Positions 36,269 through 45,327 are shown, numbered from the stretch's first letter. The stretch: 50,713 bases of DNA from Modestobacter altitudinis (GCF_005930475.1 NZ_SJEW01000034.1:1-50713), one strand, 5' to 3'. A program made the numbers and translations. Notes: a model not told the origin generated them from the sequence alone.

Positions 36269-37137
36269 GAGACGGGCTGGGCGCCGACCTCGTCCCGCCA
36301 CGAGTGCTGCGGCTCGAAGCCCAGCACCCGGCGGGCCTTGTCGATCGACAGCAGCGTCTCGTTCGGCCCGAGCTCGCGGGTCACCGGGACACCGGGGAAC
36401 TCGGCGGCCAGCAGCTCGGCGTTGGACCGGGACATCACCGTGTCGGCGTTGGCGACGATGAAGACGTCCGCGCCCGGGGCGGTGTGCTCCAGCCCGAGCC
36501 GCACCGCCTGCGCGCCGTCCCGGGCGTCGATGTAGCCCCACAGGTTCCACCGGCGCAGCGCCGGGTCGGCGTCGAAGCCGGGGAACTCGGCGTAGTCCTC
36601 GGGGTACATGACGTTGCTGAACCGCAGCCCGGTCATCGACAGGTCGGGGTGCCACCGGCACAACTGCCGGGCCAGCTCCTCCTCCATCGTCTTGACCAGC
36701 GAGTACGTGGTGGTCGGCGTCGGCGGGTACTCCTCGTCGACCGGCACGTAGGGCGGCGGGGTGTCGAAGGGCAGGCCGAGGACGGTCTCGCTGGAGGCCC
36801 AGACGACCTTCCGGACGCCGGCCCGCAGTGCTGCGCTGTAGACGTTGTAGGACGCGGTCATGTTGTTGGCGAACGTCGCTGCGTTGGGCAGCAGCCCGGG
36901 CGCCGGGACGGCGGCCAGGTGCACCAGGGCGTCCACGCCGGTGTGCCGGTCGTCGATGCCGCTCAGCGCCTCGACGGCCTGCCCGAAGTCGGTCAGGTCG
37001 ACGACGGAGGAGACGACGTCCGTGCGCGGGCTGGGCGTCCGGTCCAGCGCCACCACGTCCCAGCCGTGCGCGAGCAGGTCGCCGACCACCGCCCTGCCGA
37101 GCTTGCCGCTGCTGCCGGTGACCGCCACTCGCGCCAT
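36265..37137 (-). CDS. NAD-dependent epimerase/dehydratase family protein
   Basis: 290-residue extended short-chain dehydrogenase: Rossmann motif VAVTGSSGKLGRAVV, VHLAAVPAP, catalytic Ser-x-Tyr-x-x-x-Lys area (ASSE...YSLVK) and the C-terminal SNVMYPEDY substrate loop. The WGYIDARDGAQAVRLGLEH ending resembles uronate dehydrogenase/sugar epimerase relatives. ATG 37137 is preferred; the frame is open upstream without support. Convergent with the regulator: both TAG stop codons are read from the same CTAG at 36265-36268, leaving no room for an intergenic terminator. Confidence 0.9.
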   Translation of the reverse strand: MARVAVTGSSGKLGRAVVGDLLAHGWDVVALDRTPSPRTDVVSSVVDLTDFGQAVEALSGIDDRHTGVDALVHLAAVPAPGLLPNAATFANNMTASYNVYSAALRAGVRKVVWASSETVLGLPFDTPPPYVPVDEEYPPTPTTTYSLVKTMEEELARQLCRWHPDLSMTGLRFSNVMYPEDYAEFPGFDADPALRRWNLWGYIDARDGAQAVRLGLEHTAPGADVFIVANADTVMSRSNAELLAAEFPGVPVTRELGPNETLLSIDKARRVLGFEPQHSWRDEVGAQPVS

Positions 37138-37223
37138 GTCCGCCCCACTGTCGATGTCCTGCCGTCCGACCGTCGTGCCCGGCACAGCTTCACCCGGTGC
37201 GTCCGGGTGCGCACGCCGGGCGG

Positions 37224-38789
37224 TCAGGGCAGGCGGGCGTGCTGGCCGGGGCCGAAGGGCAGGTCGAGGAAGAACCACACGGCCAGCACGGCGGCCCAGG
37301 CCAGCCAGAAGACGACGGTGAAGGGCAGGAAGCGGGAGATGAGCGTGCCGAAGCCGGCCTGCGGCTCGTAGCGGCGCAGCATGGCCAGCACGATCACCAG
37401 GTAGGGGTTCAGCGGCGTGAGGATCTGGGTCGCCGAGTCACCGATCCGGAACGCCGCCTGGGTGAACCCGGGCTCGTAGCCCAGCAGGGCGAACAGCGGC
37501 ACGAAGACCGCGCCCATGATCGTCCACATCGACGACCCGGAGACGATGAACAGGTTGAGCAGCGAGCAGAGCAGCACGAAGGCGAGCACGGCGGGGAACC
37601 CGGTGAAGCCGAGCGAGGCGAGCGCGTCGGCCCCCGAGACCGCCAGGACCGTGCCCACGCCGGACCAGTTGAACAGCGCGATGAACTGGCCGAGCACGAA
37701 GGCCAGCACGATGAAGGAGGCCATGTCCTTGACCGCCTCGGCCATCGCCACGGGCACGTCGGCGGCCCTGCGGAACGAACCGGTCGCGTAGCCGTACACG
37801 ATCCCGGGGACGGCCAGCAGCGCCGAGACGATGAACACGACCGAGTCCAGCAACGGCGACTCGGGCAGGTAGCCGCCGGTCTCGTTGCGCAGCGGCGCCC
37901 CGGGCAGCACGGTCAGCAGCAGGATCGCGGCGGCGGTGACCAGGAAGGCCAGGCCGGCCAGCCGCATGCCCCGGCGGGCCCGGTCGTCGATGGTCAGGTC
38001 GGTGACGTCCTCCACGGCGCCGATCCCGTCCTCGGCGTCCTCGCTCTGCTCCCTGGGCACCCGCAGCCGCTCCAGCCGCGGCTCCAGCACCCGGGTGATG
38101 AGCAACCCGCAGACCACGGTCAGCACGAGTGAGCTCGCGATGTTGAAGAACCAGTTCGAGACCGGGGTGACCGGCGTGCCGGGGTCGGGCAGCGAGCCGG
38201 TGACCGCGGAGGTGATCCCGGCGAACAGCGCGTCCAGGCTGGTGACCACCAGCGACGTCGAGTAGCCGGCGCCGGCGGCCGCGAAGGCGCCGAGCAGCCC
38301 GGCCACCGGGTGCCGGCCGGCCGCGGCGAAGACCATGGCGGCCAGCGGCGGGAGCACGATCATCACCGAGTCGGCCATGACGCTGCCCACGGTGCCGACC
38401 AGCGCGACCGCGTAGGGCAGCGCCCACGAGGGCCAGCCGGAGAAGCTCCGCTTGATCACCGACGAGAGCAGTCCGCTGCGCTGGGCGATCCCGACGGCCA
38501 GCAGGATCACCACCACGGTGCCCAGCGGCGGGAACCCGACGAAGTTGTCCACCAGCGTGGTGGTGAACCAGCGGATCCCCTCGCCGGTGAAGAACCCGCG
38601 GACGACGGTCGGTTCCCCGGTGCCCTCGACCTGGGCCTGCACCCCCGCCCAGGCCAGTCCGGTGGACACCACGGCGAGCACCGTGAAGAGGCCGACGAAG
38701 AGCAGGAACGGCTCGGGGATCTTGTTGCCGACCCGCTCGATGCCGCCGAGCAGCCGGTCGGTGCGGGTGGTGGTCACCGGTGTGCTCAT
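37224..38789 (-). CDS. AbgT family transporter
   Basis: 521 residues with about a dozen hydrophobic segments. Opening RLLGGIERVGNKIPEPFLLF, the conserved FPPLGTVVVILLAVGIAQRSGL, GSVMADSVMIVLPPLAAMVF, SGSSMWTIMGAVFVPLFALL and DSATQILTPLNPYLVIVLA are typical of AbgT (p-aminobenzoyl-glutamate uptake; some members export sulfonamides). ATG 38789 has GAGGAG upstream. The AbgB-like M20 amidohydrolase at 40713 could cleave the imported compound, as in E. coli abgABT, though two genes lie between them. Confidence 0.93.
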   Translation of the reverse strand: MSTPVTTTRTDRLLGGIERVGNKIPEPFLLFVGLFTVLAVVSTGLAWAGVQAQVEGTGEPTVVRGFFTGEGIRWFTTTLVDNFVGFPPLGTVVVILLAVGIAQRSGLLSSVIKRSFSGWPSWALPYAVALVGTVGSVMADSVMIVLPPLAAMVFAAAGRHPVAGLLGAFAAAGAGYSTSLVVTSLDALFAGITSAVTGSLPDPGTPVTPVSNWFFNIASSLVLTVVCGLLITRVLEPRLERLRVPREQSEDAEDGIGAVEDVTDLTIDDRARRGMRLAGLAFLVTAAAILLLTVLPGAPLRNETGGYLPESPLLDSVVFIVSALLAVPGIVYGYATGSFRRAADVPVAMAEAVKDMASFIVLAFVLGQFIALFNWSGVGTVLAVSGADALASLGFTGFPAVLAFVLLCSLLNLFIVSGSSMWTIMGAVFVPLFALLGYEPGFTQAAFRIGDSATQILTPLNPYLVIVLAMLRRYEPQAGFGTLISRFLPFTVVFWLAWAAVLAVWFFLDLPFGPGQHARLP

Positions 38790-38890
38790 GGCAGCAGCTC
38801 CTCGACGTGGCAGTCGTCGTCCGCGGTGTGAGCCGTGTCTACCGGGGACGGGCCGACATCGCGCGCGGTGGATGCCACACACTGGGTCGC

Positions 38891-39409
38891 GTGGAGGGCG
38901 GGGGTGCGGCCAAGCCGCTGCGCGACGTCGTCGCGCCCGACCTCGACGTGCTCTTCTGCGGCATCAACCCCTCGCTGATGTCCGCGGAGCGGGGCCACCA
39001 CTTCGCCCGGCCGGGGAACCGGTTCTGGCCGGCGTTGCACCTCGGTGGCCTCACCCCGCGGCAGTTCGCCCCGGACGAGGACGCCACCCTTCCCCGGTAC
39101 GGGCTGGGCATCACCAACGTCGTCGCCCGGCCGACCCGTACCGCCGCCGAGCTGAGCCGCGCGGAGCTGCGGGAGGGGGCGGCCGCGCTGGCCGAGCTGG
39201 TCGCCTGGTACCGGCCACGGGTGCTGGCCGTGCTGGGGGTGACCGCGTGGCGGCTGGCGTTCGACCGGCCGAGGGCCGTGCTCGGCGTCCAGCCCGAACG
39301 CGTGGGCGGGGCGGTGACCTGCGTCGCGCCGAACCCCAGCGGGCTCAACGCCCACCACCAGCTCCCCGACCTGGCCCGGCGCTACGGCGAGCTGCGTCGG
39401 CTCGGCTGA
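38891..39409 (+). CDS. mug: G/U mismatch-specific DNA glycosylase (Mug/TDG family)
   Basis: 172 residues. Active-site segment LFCGINPSLMSAERGHHFA (the GINP motif with catalytic Asn), NRFWPALHLGG, and the C-terminal CVAPNPSGLNAHH (the NPSGLN intercalation loop) match bacterial Mug. It excises uracil or thymine opposite G in double-stranded DNA. GTG 38891 (VEGGGAAKPL) is chosen by family length; there is no ribosome-binding site, so translation may be leaderless. Its last 28 bp overlap the end of the opposing zwf-like gene. Confidence 0.93.
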   Translation: MEGGGAAKPLRDVVAPDLDVLFCGINPSLMSAERGHHFARPGNRFWPALHLGGLTPRQFAPDEDATLPRYGLGITNVVARPTRTAAELSRAELREGAAALAELVAWYRPRVLAVLGVTAWRLAFDRPRAVLGVQPERVGGAVTCVAPNPSGLNAHHQLPDLARRYGELRRLG

Positions 39410-40716
39410 GCGCTCGGTGCAAGCGGGGGAGGCCCGGCCGACCCGGCGGCGTACTCCTGCAGCGGCACCGTCCCGGCCGCCCAGGCCGCCAGCGCGGGGT
39501 CCACGACCCGCCAGGCCTGCTCCGCCTCCCCGGCGCTGACCGACGTCGCGCTGCCGCCGGCGAGCACGTCGCCCAGCACGCGGCAGTACGCGGTGAGCTC
39601 GCCGGGCGCCTGGGTGGCACCCGGCCGGGGCCCGTGCTGCGCAGGCTCCAGCGAGATCTCCAGCGGCTCGCGGCCGGCGTCCCGGAAGTGCACCGCCACG
39701 ACCTTCCGGGAGGTCCCCACGGCCTTGCCGGTGCGCAGCAGGAACCGCGTCCCGGCCCAGCGCGGGGTGTCGATCCCGAACACCAGCTCGGCGTGGGTCT
39801 CGGTGCCCCGTGCGGGGTCCACACCGTCCTCGGCGGCGTAGTCGGGAACGGTGTCGCCGGTGGCCAGCACGCCGGCGGTGTACCGGGCACGGCGGGTGCA
39901 GGCGGCCGGGTCGGAGGAGGACAGCTGCAGCGCCCGCAGCAGGGTCAGCTTCGCCGCGTGCAGTCCTGCCTCGCCCGGGCTCGGCGGCGGTTCCAGGGTG
40001 AGCAGGACGAGGACCTGGAGCAGGTGGTTCTGCAGCACGTCCCGGACCGCGCCGGTCCGGTCGTAGAAGTCCGCCCGGCCCTCCAGGCCGAGTGTCTCCT
40101 CCCAGACGACGTGCACCTCGGCGATCTCCTCGCCGTGCCACCCCGGCCCCAGCTCGCCGTCGGGTGCCCGCAGGGTGAGCAGCCCGGTGACGACCGGCAT
40201 GCCGAGGAAGTGGTCGACGCGGGTCACCGCCGCCTCGTCGCCACCGCTCACCTCCGCCAGCAGCCGGTTGAGCGCGACGGCAGTGGTCAGGTCGGCGCCG
40301 AAGGGCTTCTCGACGGCGATCCGGCTCCCCGGCGGCAGGCCGGCCGAGCCCAGCGCGCGCAGGGTGGCGGGGAACAAGGCCGGGGGCAGCGCCAGGTAGG
40401 CCGCGACCGGGCCGCCGCCGGCGAAGGCCCCGACCGCAGCGGCGACGGTCACGGGGTCGTCCGCGTCGAACCGGCGGTACCGCAGCCGGCGCAGCGTCGC
40501 CTCGCGCGCCGCCGTCGGGAGGTCCCCGGCGGAGGACTCCCAGCGGGCGGCGACGTGGTCCCGGAAGGCCTGGTCGTCCCAGTCCTGCACCCCGGCGGCC
40601 ACCACCTGCAGGTCGTCGGGGAGCTCTCCGGCGGCCGTCAGCCAGCCCAGCGCGGGCAGCAGGAAGCGGCCGGCCAGGTCGCCGGTGGCGCCGAGCAGCA
40701 GCAGTCTGCTGATCAC
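39382..40716 (-). CDS. Divergent glucose-6-phosphate dehydrogenase paralogue
   Basis: 444 residues against about 480-510 for standard G6PDH. NADP-binding LLLGATGDLAGRFLLPAL lacks the usual Lys after GDL(A/T). EKPFGADL is intact and the catalytic His is kept in VRDVLQNHLLQVL. However the substrate motif normally DHYLGK reads DHFLGM, losing the phosphate-contacting Lys. A different sugar substrate or altered specificity is therefore likely. GTG 40716 overlaps the M20 gene stop (GTGA). The C-terminus ends in a Pro/Ser-rich tail overlapping mug. Confidence 0.86.
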   Translation of the reverse strand: MISRLLLLGATGDLAGRFLLPALGWLTAAGELPDDLQVVAAGVQDWDDQAFRDHVAARWESSAGDLPTAAREATLRRLRYRRFDADDPVTVAAAVGAFAGGGPVAAYLALPPALFPATLRALGSAGLPPGSRIAVEKPFGADLTTAVALNRLLAEVSGGDEAAVTRVDHFLGMPVVTGLLTLRAPDGELGPGWHGEEIAEVHVVWEETLGLEGRADFYDRTGAVRDVLQNHLLQVLVLLTLEPPPSPGEAGLHAAKLTLLRALQLSSSDPAACTRRARYTAGVLATGDTVPDYAAEDGVDPARGTETHAELVFGIDTPRWAGTRFLLRTGKAVGTSRKVVAVHFRDAGREPLEISLEPAQHGPRPGATQAPGELTAYCRVLGDVLAGGSATSVSAGEAEQAWRVVDPALAAWAAGTVPLQEYAAGSAGPPPLAPSAQPSRRSSP

Positions 40717-42059
40717 GGGCGGTCGAGGACGGCGTCGAGGTCGAGCACCCCGCCGGCCGCCTCGAACTCCGCCCGGGCGGCCGCCAGCACCGCCGGGTCG
40801 GCGAGCACGTCCAGCGCGGTCAGCGCGAGGCCGACCGCGCCGTCCAGCACCGCCCGGTCCCCGGCCGGGGAGGCGGCGGCTGCGGCGAAGTCGGTGGTGT
40901 GCATGGAGGTGTCCGGGCCGGCGATCGCGATCATCGGGTGGATCGAGGGCACCCGCACGCTGACGTTGCCCAGGTCCGTCGACCCGGCCAGCGACGCCGG
41001 TGTGACCCCCGGCGGCAGCGCGGTGCGACCTCGGCGGGCCTGGTGCCGGGTCCAGCGCGCGGCGAGCTCGAGGTTGGCGCGGATGGGCAGGTAGGCCGGC
41101 ATCTCGTCCCAGTGCAGCTCGTACCCGCAGCCGGTCATCGCGGCCGCGGCCACCGCGATCGCCTCCATCCGGCGGCTGAGGTCGGCCAGCGTCTCCGGCG
41201 TCGCCGAGCGCACGTAGTACAGCGCGCTCGCGGTCTCCGGGACGACGTTGGGCCGCTGCCCGCCGTCGGTGATCACCCCGTGCACCCGGTCGGTGTCCGG
41301 CACGTGCTGGCGCAGCATCGCCACCCCCTGGTACCCGGCGACCACGGCGTCGAGGGCGTTGCGGCCCATGAACGGCTGCGCGGAGGCGTGCGCGGCGATG
41401 CCGGTGTAGGTCACCCGCAGCTGGCGGCGGCCCAGGAAGGGCTGCACGGCGGCGTCGTAGGAGAAGGGGTGCAGCATGACCACCGCGTCGACGCCGTCGA
41501 AGGCGCCGTCGCGGGCCATCAGCTCCTTGCCGCCGCCGCCCTCCTCGGCCGGGGTGCCCAGCAGCAGGGCCGTCCCGGGGACGCTGCCGTCGGCCAGCAC
41601 GGCGGCCAGGCCGAGGAACGCCCCGACGGCGGCCGAGCAGATGACGTTGTGCCCGCAGCCGTGGCCGATGCCCGGCAGCGCGTCGTACTCGGCGAGCACC
41701 GCCACGGTCGGGCTCCCGCTGCCGGCGCTCGCCCGCAGCGCGGTGTCCAGGCCGTGCACGCCGACCTCGGCGTCGATGCCGTGCCGGGCCAGCAGGTCGG
41801 CCACCGCCCGCACCGACCGGTGCTCGGCGTAGCCCTCCTCGGGGTGGGCGTGCAGGTCGGCGCTGAGCGCGAGCAGGTCGGGTCCGGCCGCCTCGACGGC
41901 CTGCTCGGCGCGGTCCAGCAGCGCGGCCGGGGCGCCGGTGTGCGGGGAGGAGAGCGGCTCGGCGGTCACCGCCGCCCGTTCGGTCGCCGCCCGCAGCTGG
42001 TCGAGGTGGTGCCGGTCGGCGGGCAGGGGGGTCCGGGTGTCGCCGGCGTCCGCGGTCAC
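40713..42059 (-). CDS. M20 family amidohydrolase (AbgB-like, aminobenzoyl-glutamate hydrolase type)
   Basis: 448 residues from GTG 42059 (no good ribosome-binding site; start uncertain). M20 metal-site motifs: ALSADLHAHPEEGYAEH, EYDALPGIGHGCGHN, LGTPAEEGGGGK, VMLHPFSY and GRRQLRVTYTGIAAHASAQP from the dimerisation domain. A C-terminal GPDTSMHTTDF supplies the last ligand. This pattern is that of the M20D AbgB/aminoacylase-like group, hydrolysing amide bonds of N-acyl amino acids. The AbgT transporter 1.9 kb away on the same strand supports an aminobenzoyl-glutamate-type substrate. It is coupled to the zwf-like gene by overlap. Confidence 0.9.
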   Translation of the reverse strand: MTADAGDTRTPLPADRHHLDQLRAATERAAVTAEPLSSPHTGAPAALLDRAEQAVEAAGPDLLALSADLHAHPEEGYAEHRSVRAVADLLARHGIDAEVGVHGLDTALRASAGSGSPTVAVLAEYDALPGIGHGCGHNVICSAAVGAFLGLAAVLADGSVPGTALLLGTPAEEGGGGKELMARDGAFDGVDAVVMLHPFSYDAAVQPFLGRRQLRVTYTGIAAHASAQPFMGRNALDAVVAGYQGVAMLRQHVPDTDRVHGVITDGGQRPNVVPETASALYYVRSATPETLADLSRRMEAIAVAAAAMTGCGYELHWDEMPAYLPIRANLELAARWTRHQARRGRTALPPGVTPASLAGSTDLGNVSVRVPSIHPMIAIAGPDTSMHTTDFAAAAASPAGDRAVLDGAVGLALTALDVLADPAVLAAARAEFEAAGGVLDLDAVLDRP

Positions 42060-42165
42060 GACCCCGTGTCTACCGGGGGTCCGCGCCGGGCGCAGCAGGA
42101 CGTCCACGGCGGCGGCTGGTGCGGGAGGCTGGCGGCCGGCACCCGCCCGCGATCGAGGAGGACCG

Positions 42166-43065
42166 ATGACGGCTGCGCCGCAGCCCGGCTTCGAGGGGTT
42201 CGAGCTCTCCCGGGTCGACGTCGGGGAGGTGACGCTGCGGGTCCGCACCGGGGGCTCGGGTCCACCCCTCCTGCTGCTGCACGGCTACCCCCAGACGCAC
42301 CTGATGTGGGCCGGCGTCGCAGCCGACCTGGCGCGCGCGTTCACCGTCGTGGCGCCAGACCTGCGCGGCTACGGCGAGAGCTCGCCGCCGGCGACGGTGC
42401 CCACCCACGAGACGTTCGGCAAGCGGGCGATGGCCGCCGACGGCGTCGCGCTGATGCGCCGGCTCGGCTTCGACCGGTTCGACGTGGCCGGCCACGACCG
42501 CGGTGGCCGGGTGGCCTACCGGATGGCGCTGGACACCCCGGACGTCGTCCGCCGGCTGACCGTGCTGGACGTGGTGCCCACCGCGGAGGTGTGGGCCCGC
42601 GCCGACGCGCGCTTCGCCCTCGGCTACTGGCACTGGGGCTTCCTGGCCCAGCCCGAGCCGATCGCCGAGACGATCATCGGCCGGGACCCGGAGCACTTCT
42701 TCCTCGACGCCCAGTTCGGCGGGGTGCTCCGGGGCTTCCGGCCCGAGGCGGTCGCCGACTACACCCGGGCCCTGCACGACCCGGCGGTGGTGCACGCCAT
42801 CTGCGAGGACTACCGCGCCGGAGCGGGGTGCGACCGGCAGCTCGACGAGGACGACCGGGCCGCGGGGCGCCGGATCACCAGCCCGCTGCAGGTGCTGTGG
42901 GCCGGACGGGGGGCGCTCCCTGCCTGGTACGACCCGCTGGAGGTCTGGCGGGCGTGGGGCACCGACGTCACCGGGCAGGCCGTCGACAGCGGGCACTTCA
43001 TGGTCGAGGAGGCGCCCGCCGCCACGCTCGCGGCGCTGCAGGCCTTCCACTCGGCGGGCTCCTGA
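42166..43065 (+). CDS. Alpha/beta hydrolase, haloacetate dehalogenase-like
   Basis: 299 residues. Nucleophile Asp111 in VAGHDRGGRVAYR with the two following arginines that bind carboxylate, Asp135 as acid, the halide/fluoride pocket pair His156-Trp157 in GYWHWGFLAQP, Tyr216 and catalytic His277 (DSGHFMVEE). This set matches fluoroacetate dehalogenase rather than epoxide hydrolase. Such enzymes hydrolyse alpha-haloacids to hydroxyacids. ATG 42166 follows GAGGAGG. Activity on fluoro- or chloroacetate is a prediction from residues. Monocistronic by appearance. Confidence 0.87.
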   Translation: MTAAPQPGFEGFELSRVDVGEVTLRVRTGGSGPPLLLLHGYPQTHLMWAGVAADLARAFTVVAPDLRGYGESSPPATVPTHETFGKRAMAADGVALMRRLGFDRFDVAGHDRGGRVAYRMALDTPDVVRRLTVLDVVPTAEVWARADARFALGYWHWGFLAQPEPIAETIIGRDPEHFFLDAQFGGVLRGFRPEAVADYTRALHDPAVVHAICEDYRAGAGCDRQLDEDDRAAGRRITSPLQVLWAGRGALPAWYDPLEVWRAWGTDVTGQAVDSGHFMVEEAPAATLAALQAFHSAGS

Positions 43066-43116
43066 GGACCGGCGTTAGGGTCCGACGGTGATCAACCGCA
43101 GGGGACGGGGCGCGGG

Positions 43117-43503
43117 ATGAACCTCGAGAAGGTGGTCTTCGGGTTCTTCGTGACGCTCGCCGCCACGCTGAACTTCGGCTTCTTCATCGGTGACATCTCC
43201 GACCCGCAGCTGCACAACGAGTACGAGCTGTTCGCCGCGGTGGTGGTCAACCTGATCGCGACGGTGCTCAAGTTCGGTGACCGCACCCAGATCGGCGCGG
43301 TGCACCTGGCCACCAGCCTGGTCGCCGACCTGCAGCTCATCGCGGCCACGGTGTTCTGGGTGTTCGCCGCGCACGTGTCCAGCGCGGGGCTCACCGCCGG
43401 GGCGACCGCGAGCATCGTCTCGCTGTCCGGCGGCGCGCTGCTGGCCAACGTCGTGTCGCTGGTGCTGCTGGTCATCGAGACCAGCTCGTTCCGTCGTTCC
43501 TGA
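43117..43503 (+). CDS. DUF6394 membrane protein
   Basis: 128 residues with four hydrophobic segments (about 4-24, 38-52, 68-90, 100-122) and very few charges. VVFGFFVTLAATLNFGFFIG, YELFAAVVVNLIATVLKFGD and SGGALLANVVSLVLLVIE are recognisable DUF6394 blocks. ATG 43117 follows AGGGGACGGGG. It sits 12 bp before the potassium channel gene and is almost surely cotranscribed; it could be an accessory subunit or sensor of the channel. Function not established. Confidence 0.85.
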   Translation: MNLEKVVFGFFVTLAATLNFGFFIGDISDPQLHNEYELFAAVVVNLIATVLKFGDRTQIGAVHLATSLVADLQLIAATVFWVFAAHVSSAGLTAGATASIVSLSGGALLANVVSLVLLVIETSSFRRS

Positions 43504-43515
43504 GGACGGACCGCG

Positions 43516-45327
43516 GTGACCAGCACCCCCGGCAGCGGGCGCCGGCCGGCCATGGGGGAGCGGCAGCTGCCCGGGAAGCGGCCGGTGCCGGCCGGGCTGG
43601 TCTCGGGGGTGCAGGCCTCCGCGCCGATCTTCCTGGTGCTGCGGCGGATGCGGGCGCCGCTGATCACGCTGGTCCTCATCTTCGCGGTGAGCGTGCTGGG
43701 CCTGAGCCTGATCACCGGGGTCGACGACGCCGGCCGGCCGTACCGGCTGAGCATCTTCGACTCGTTCTACGTGATGAGCTACACCGCGACGACGATCGGC
43801 TTCGGCGAGCTGCCGTTCCCGTTCACCGCCGCGCAGCGGCTGTGGGTGACCGGCACGATCTACCTGTCGGTCATCGGCTGGGCCTACGCGATCAGCGCGC
43901 TGCTCTCCCTGCTGCAGGACCGGGCGTTCCGGGCGGCGCTGGCGCTGCAGCACTTCAGCCGCAAGGTCTCCCGGTTGCGCGAGCCGTTCCTGCTGATCGT
44001 GGGCTACGGGCAGACCGGTGAGCTGCTCGGCCGCTCCTTCGACGAGCTGGGCCGCCGGTTCACCGTCGTCGACGTCTCCGACGCCCGGATCGACGCCCTC
44101 GAGCTGGACACGCTCCGCGCCGACGTGCCCGGCCTGGCCGGCGACGCGCGCAACCCGCACGACCTGCAGGTGGCCGGGCTGACCCACCCGTGCTGCGAGG
44201 CCGTGCTCGCGCTGACCGACGACGACGAGGCCAACCTCGCCGTCACGATGACCGCCGCCCTGCTGCGGCCGGAGCTCACCGTCGTCACCCGCACCACCTC
44301 GGCCGTGGTGGCCGAGCGGATGAGCGCCTTCGGCAGCCCGACGGTGATCAACCCCTTCGACCGGTTCGGCGACCACCTGCGGCTGGCGCTGCACTCCCCG
44401 GCCGCCTACCAGCTGATGACCTGGCTGGAGAGCGGGCCCGGGGCGCAGCTGCCGCCGCGCCGCTCCGCGCCGGCACCGGGCCGGTGGGTGGTCTGCGGGT
44501 ACGGCCGTTTCGGCCGGCACTTCGCCGCCGACCTGCGCGCCGAGGGGCTGGAGGTCACGGTCATCGAGCCCCGGCCGGGGGAGGACCCGGCGCCTGACCC
44601 GCTGCTGCACCTCCTCGTGGGCGACGAGTCCGACCCGGCGGTGATGGCCGCCTCGGACCTCCCCGGGGCCGTGGGCTTCGTGGCCGGCACGGACAACGAC
44701 ACCACCAACCTCTCGCTGGTGGCCGCGGCCCGCCGGGTGAACCCGGACCTGTTCGTCGCCGCCCGGCAGAACCAGCCGACCAGTGCGGCGCTGTTCGCCG
44801 CCATGGACGTCGACGCCCTGCTGGTGCCCACCGAGGTGATCGCGCACGAGGTCTACGCCCGGCTGAGCACGCCGCTGCTCTGGCGCTTCGTCCGCGAGCT
44901 CACCGGCCGGGACGACGAGTGGGCGGCCGCCCTGATCGACCTGCTGCGCGACGAGTGCGGCGACCGGCTCGGCGCGCTGTTCAAGGTGCGGCTCAACAGC
45001 ACCGAGGCGCCGTCCCTGGGCCCGTGGCTCGCCGAGGGCTCCCTCGTGCTGGGCGACCTGCTGCGCAGTCCCGACGACCGGGACCAGCGGCTGCCGGCGG
45101 TGCCGCTGCTCCTGCTCCGCGACGGGGAGAGCGTGCTGGCTCCCGACGACGCGTTCGTGCTGCGCGCCGACGACGAGCTGCTGCTCGCCGGGCGCCCGGT
45201 CTCCCGCCGCGCGCTGGAGAAGACGTTGATGGTCGACGCCGTCCCCGCCTACCTGGTCACCGGCCGCCGGGTGCCGTCGGGCTGGCTCTGGCGCCGGCTC
45301 ACCGGGTACCGGGAGACGGCGGGCTGA
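43516..45327 (+). CDS. Potassium channel with two RCK (TrkA-N/TrkA-C) modules
   Basis: 603 residues. Two membrane helices (about 48-68 and 108-132) flank the pore with selectivity filter TTIGFGELP, a variant of TxGYG. The cytosolic part has RCK1 starting at about 155 (LLIVGYGQTGELLGRSFDEL) and RCK2 at about 325 (WVVCGYGRFGRHFAADL), each with a Rossmann nucleotide-binding motif, and a C-terminal TrkA-C-like unit. Such proteins gate K+ flux in response to nucleotides or ions. GTG 43516 follows GAGGACGG-like sequence. Single-chain double RCK plus linkage to DUF6394 is the notable feature. Confidence 0.92.
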   Translation: MTSTPGSGRRPAMGERQLPGKRPVPAGLVSGVQASAPIFLVLRRMRAPLITLVLIFAVSVLGLSLITGVDDAGRPYRLSIFDSFYVMSYTATTIGFGELPFPFTAAQRLWVTGTIYLSVIGWAYAISALLSLLQDRAFRAALALQHFSRKVSRLREPFLLIVGYGQTGELLGRSFDELGRRFTVVDVSDARIDALELDTLRADVPGLAGDARNPHDLQVAGLTHPCCEAVLALTDDDEANLAVTMTAALLRPELTVVTRTTSAVVAERMSAFGSPTVINPFDRFGDHLRLALHSPAAYQLMTWLESGPGAQLPPRRSAPAPGRWVVCGYGRFGRHFAADLRAEGLEVTVIEPRPGEDPAPDPLLHLLVGDESDPAVMAASDLPGAVGFVAGTDNDTTNLSLVAAARRVNPDLFVAARQNQPTSAALFAAMDVDALLVPTEVIAHEVYARLSTPLLWRFVRELTGRDDEWAAALIDLLRDECGDRLGALFKVRLNSTEAPSLGPWLAEGSLVLGDLLRSPDDRDQRLPAVPLLLLRDGESVLAPDDAFVLRADDELLLAGRPVSRRALEKTLMVDAVPAYLVTGRRVPSGWLWRRLTGYRETAG

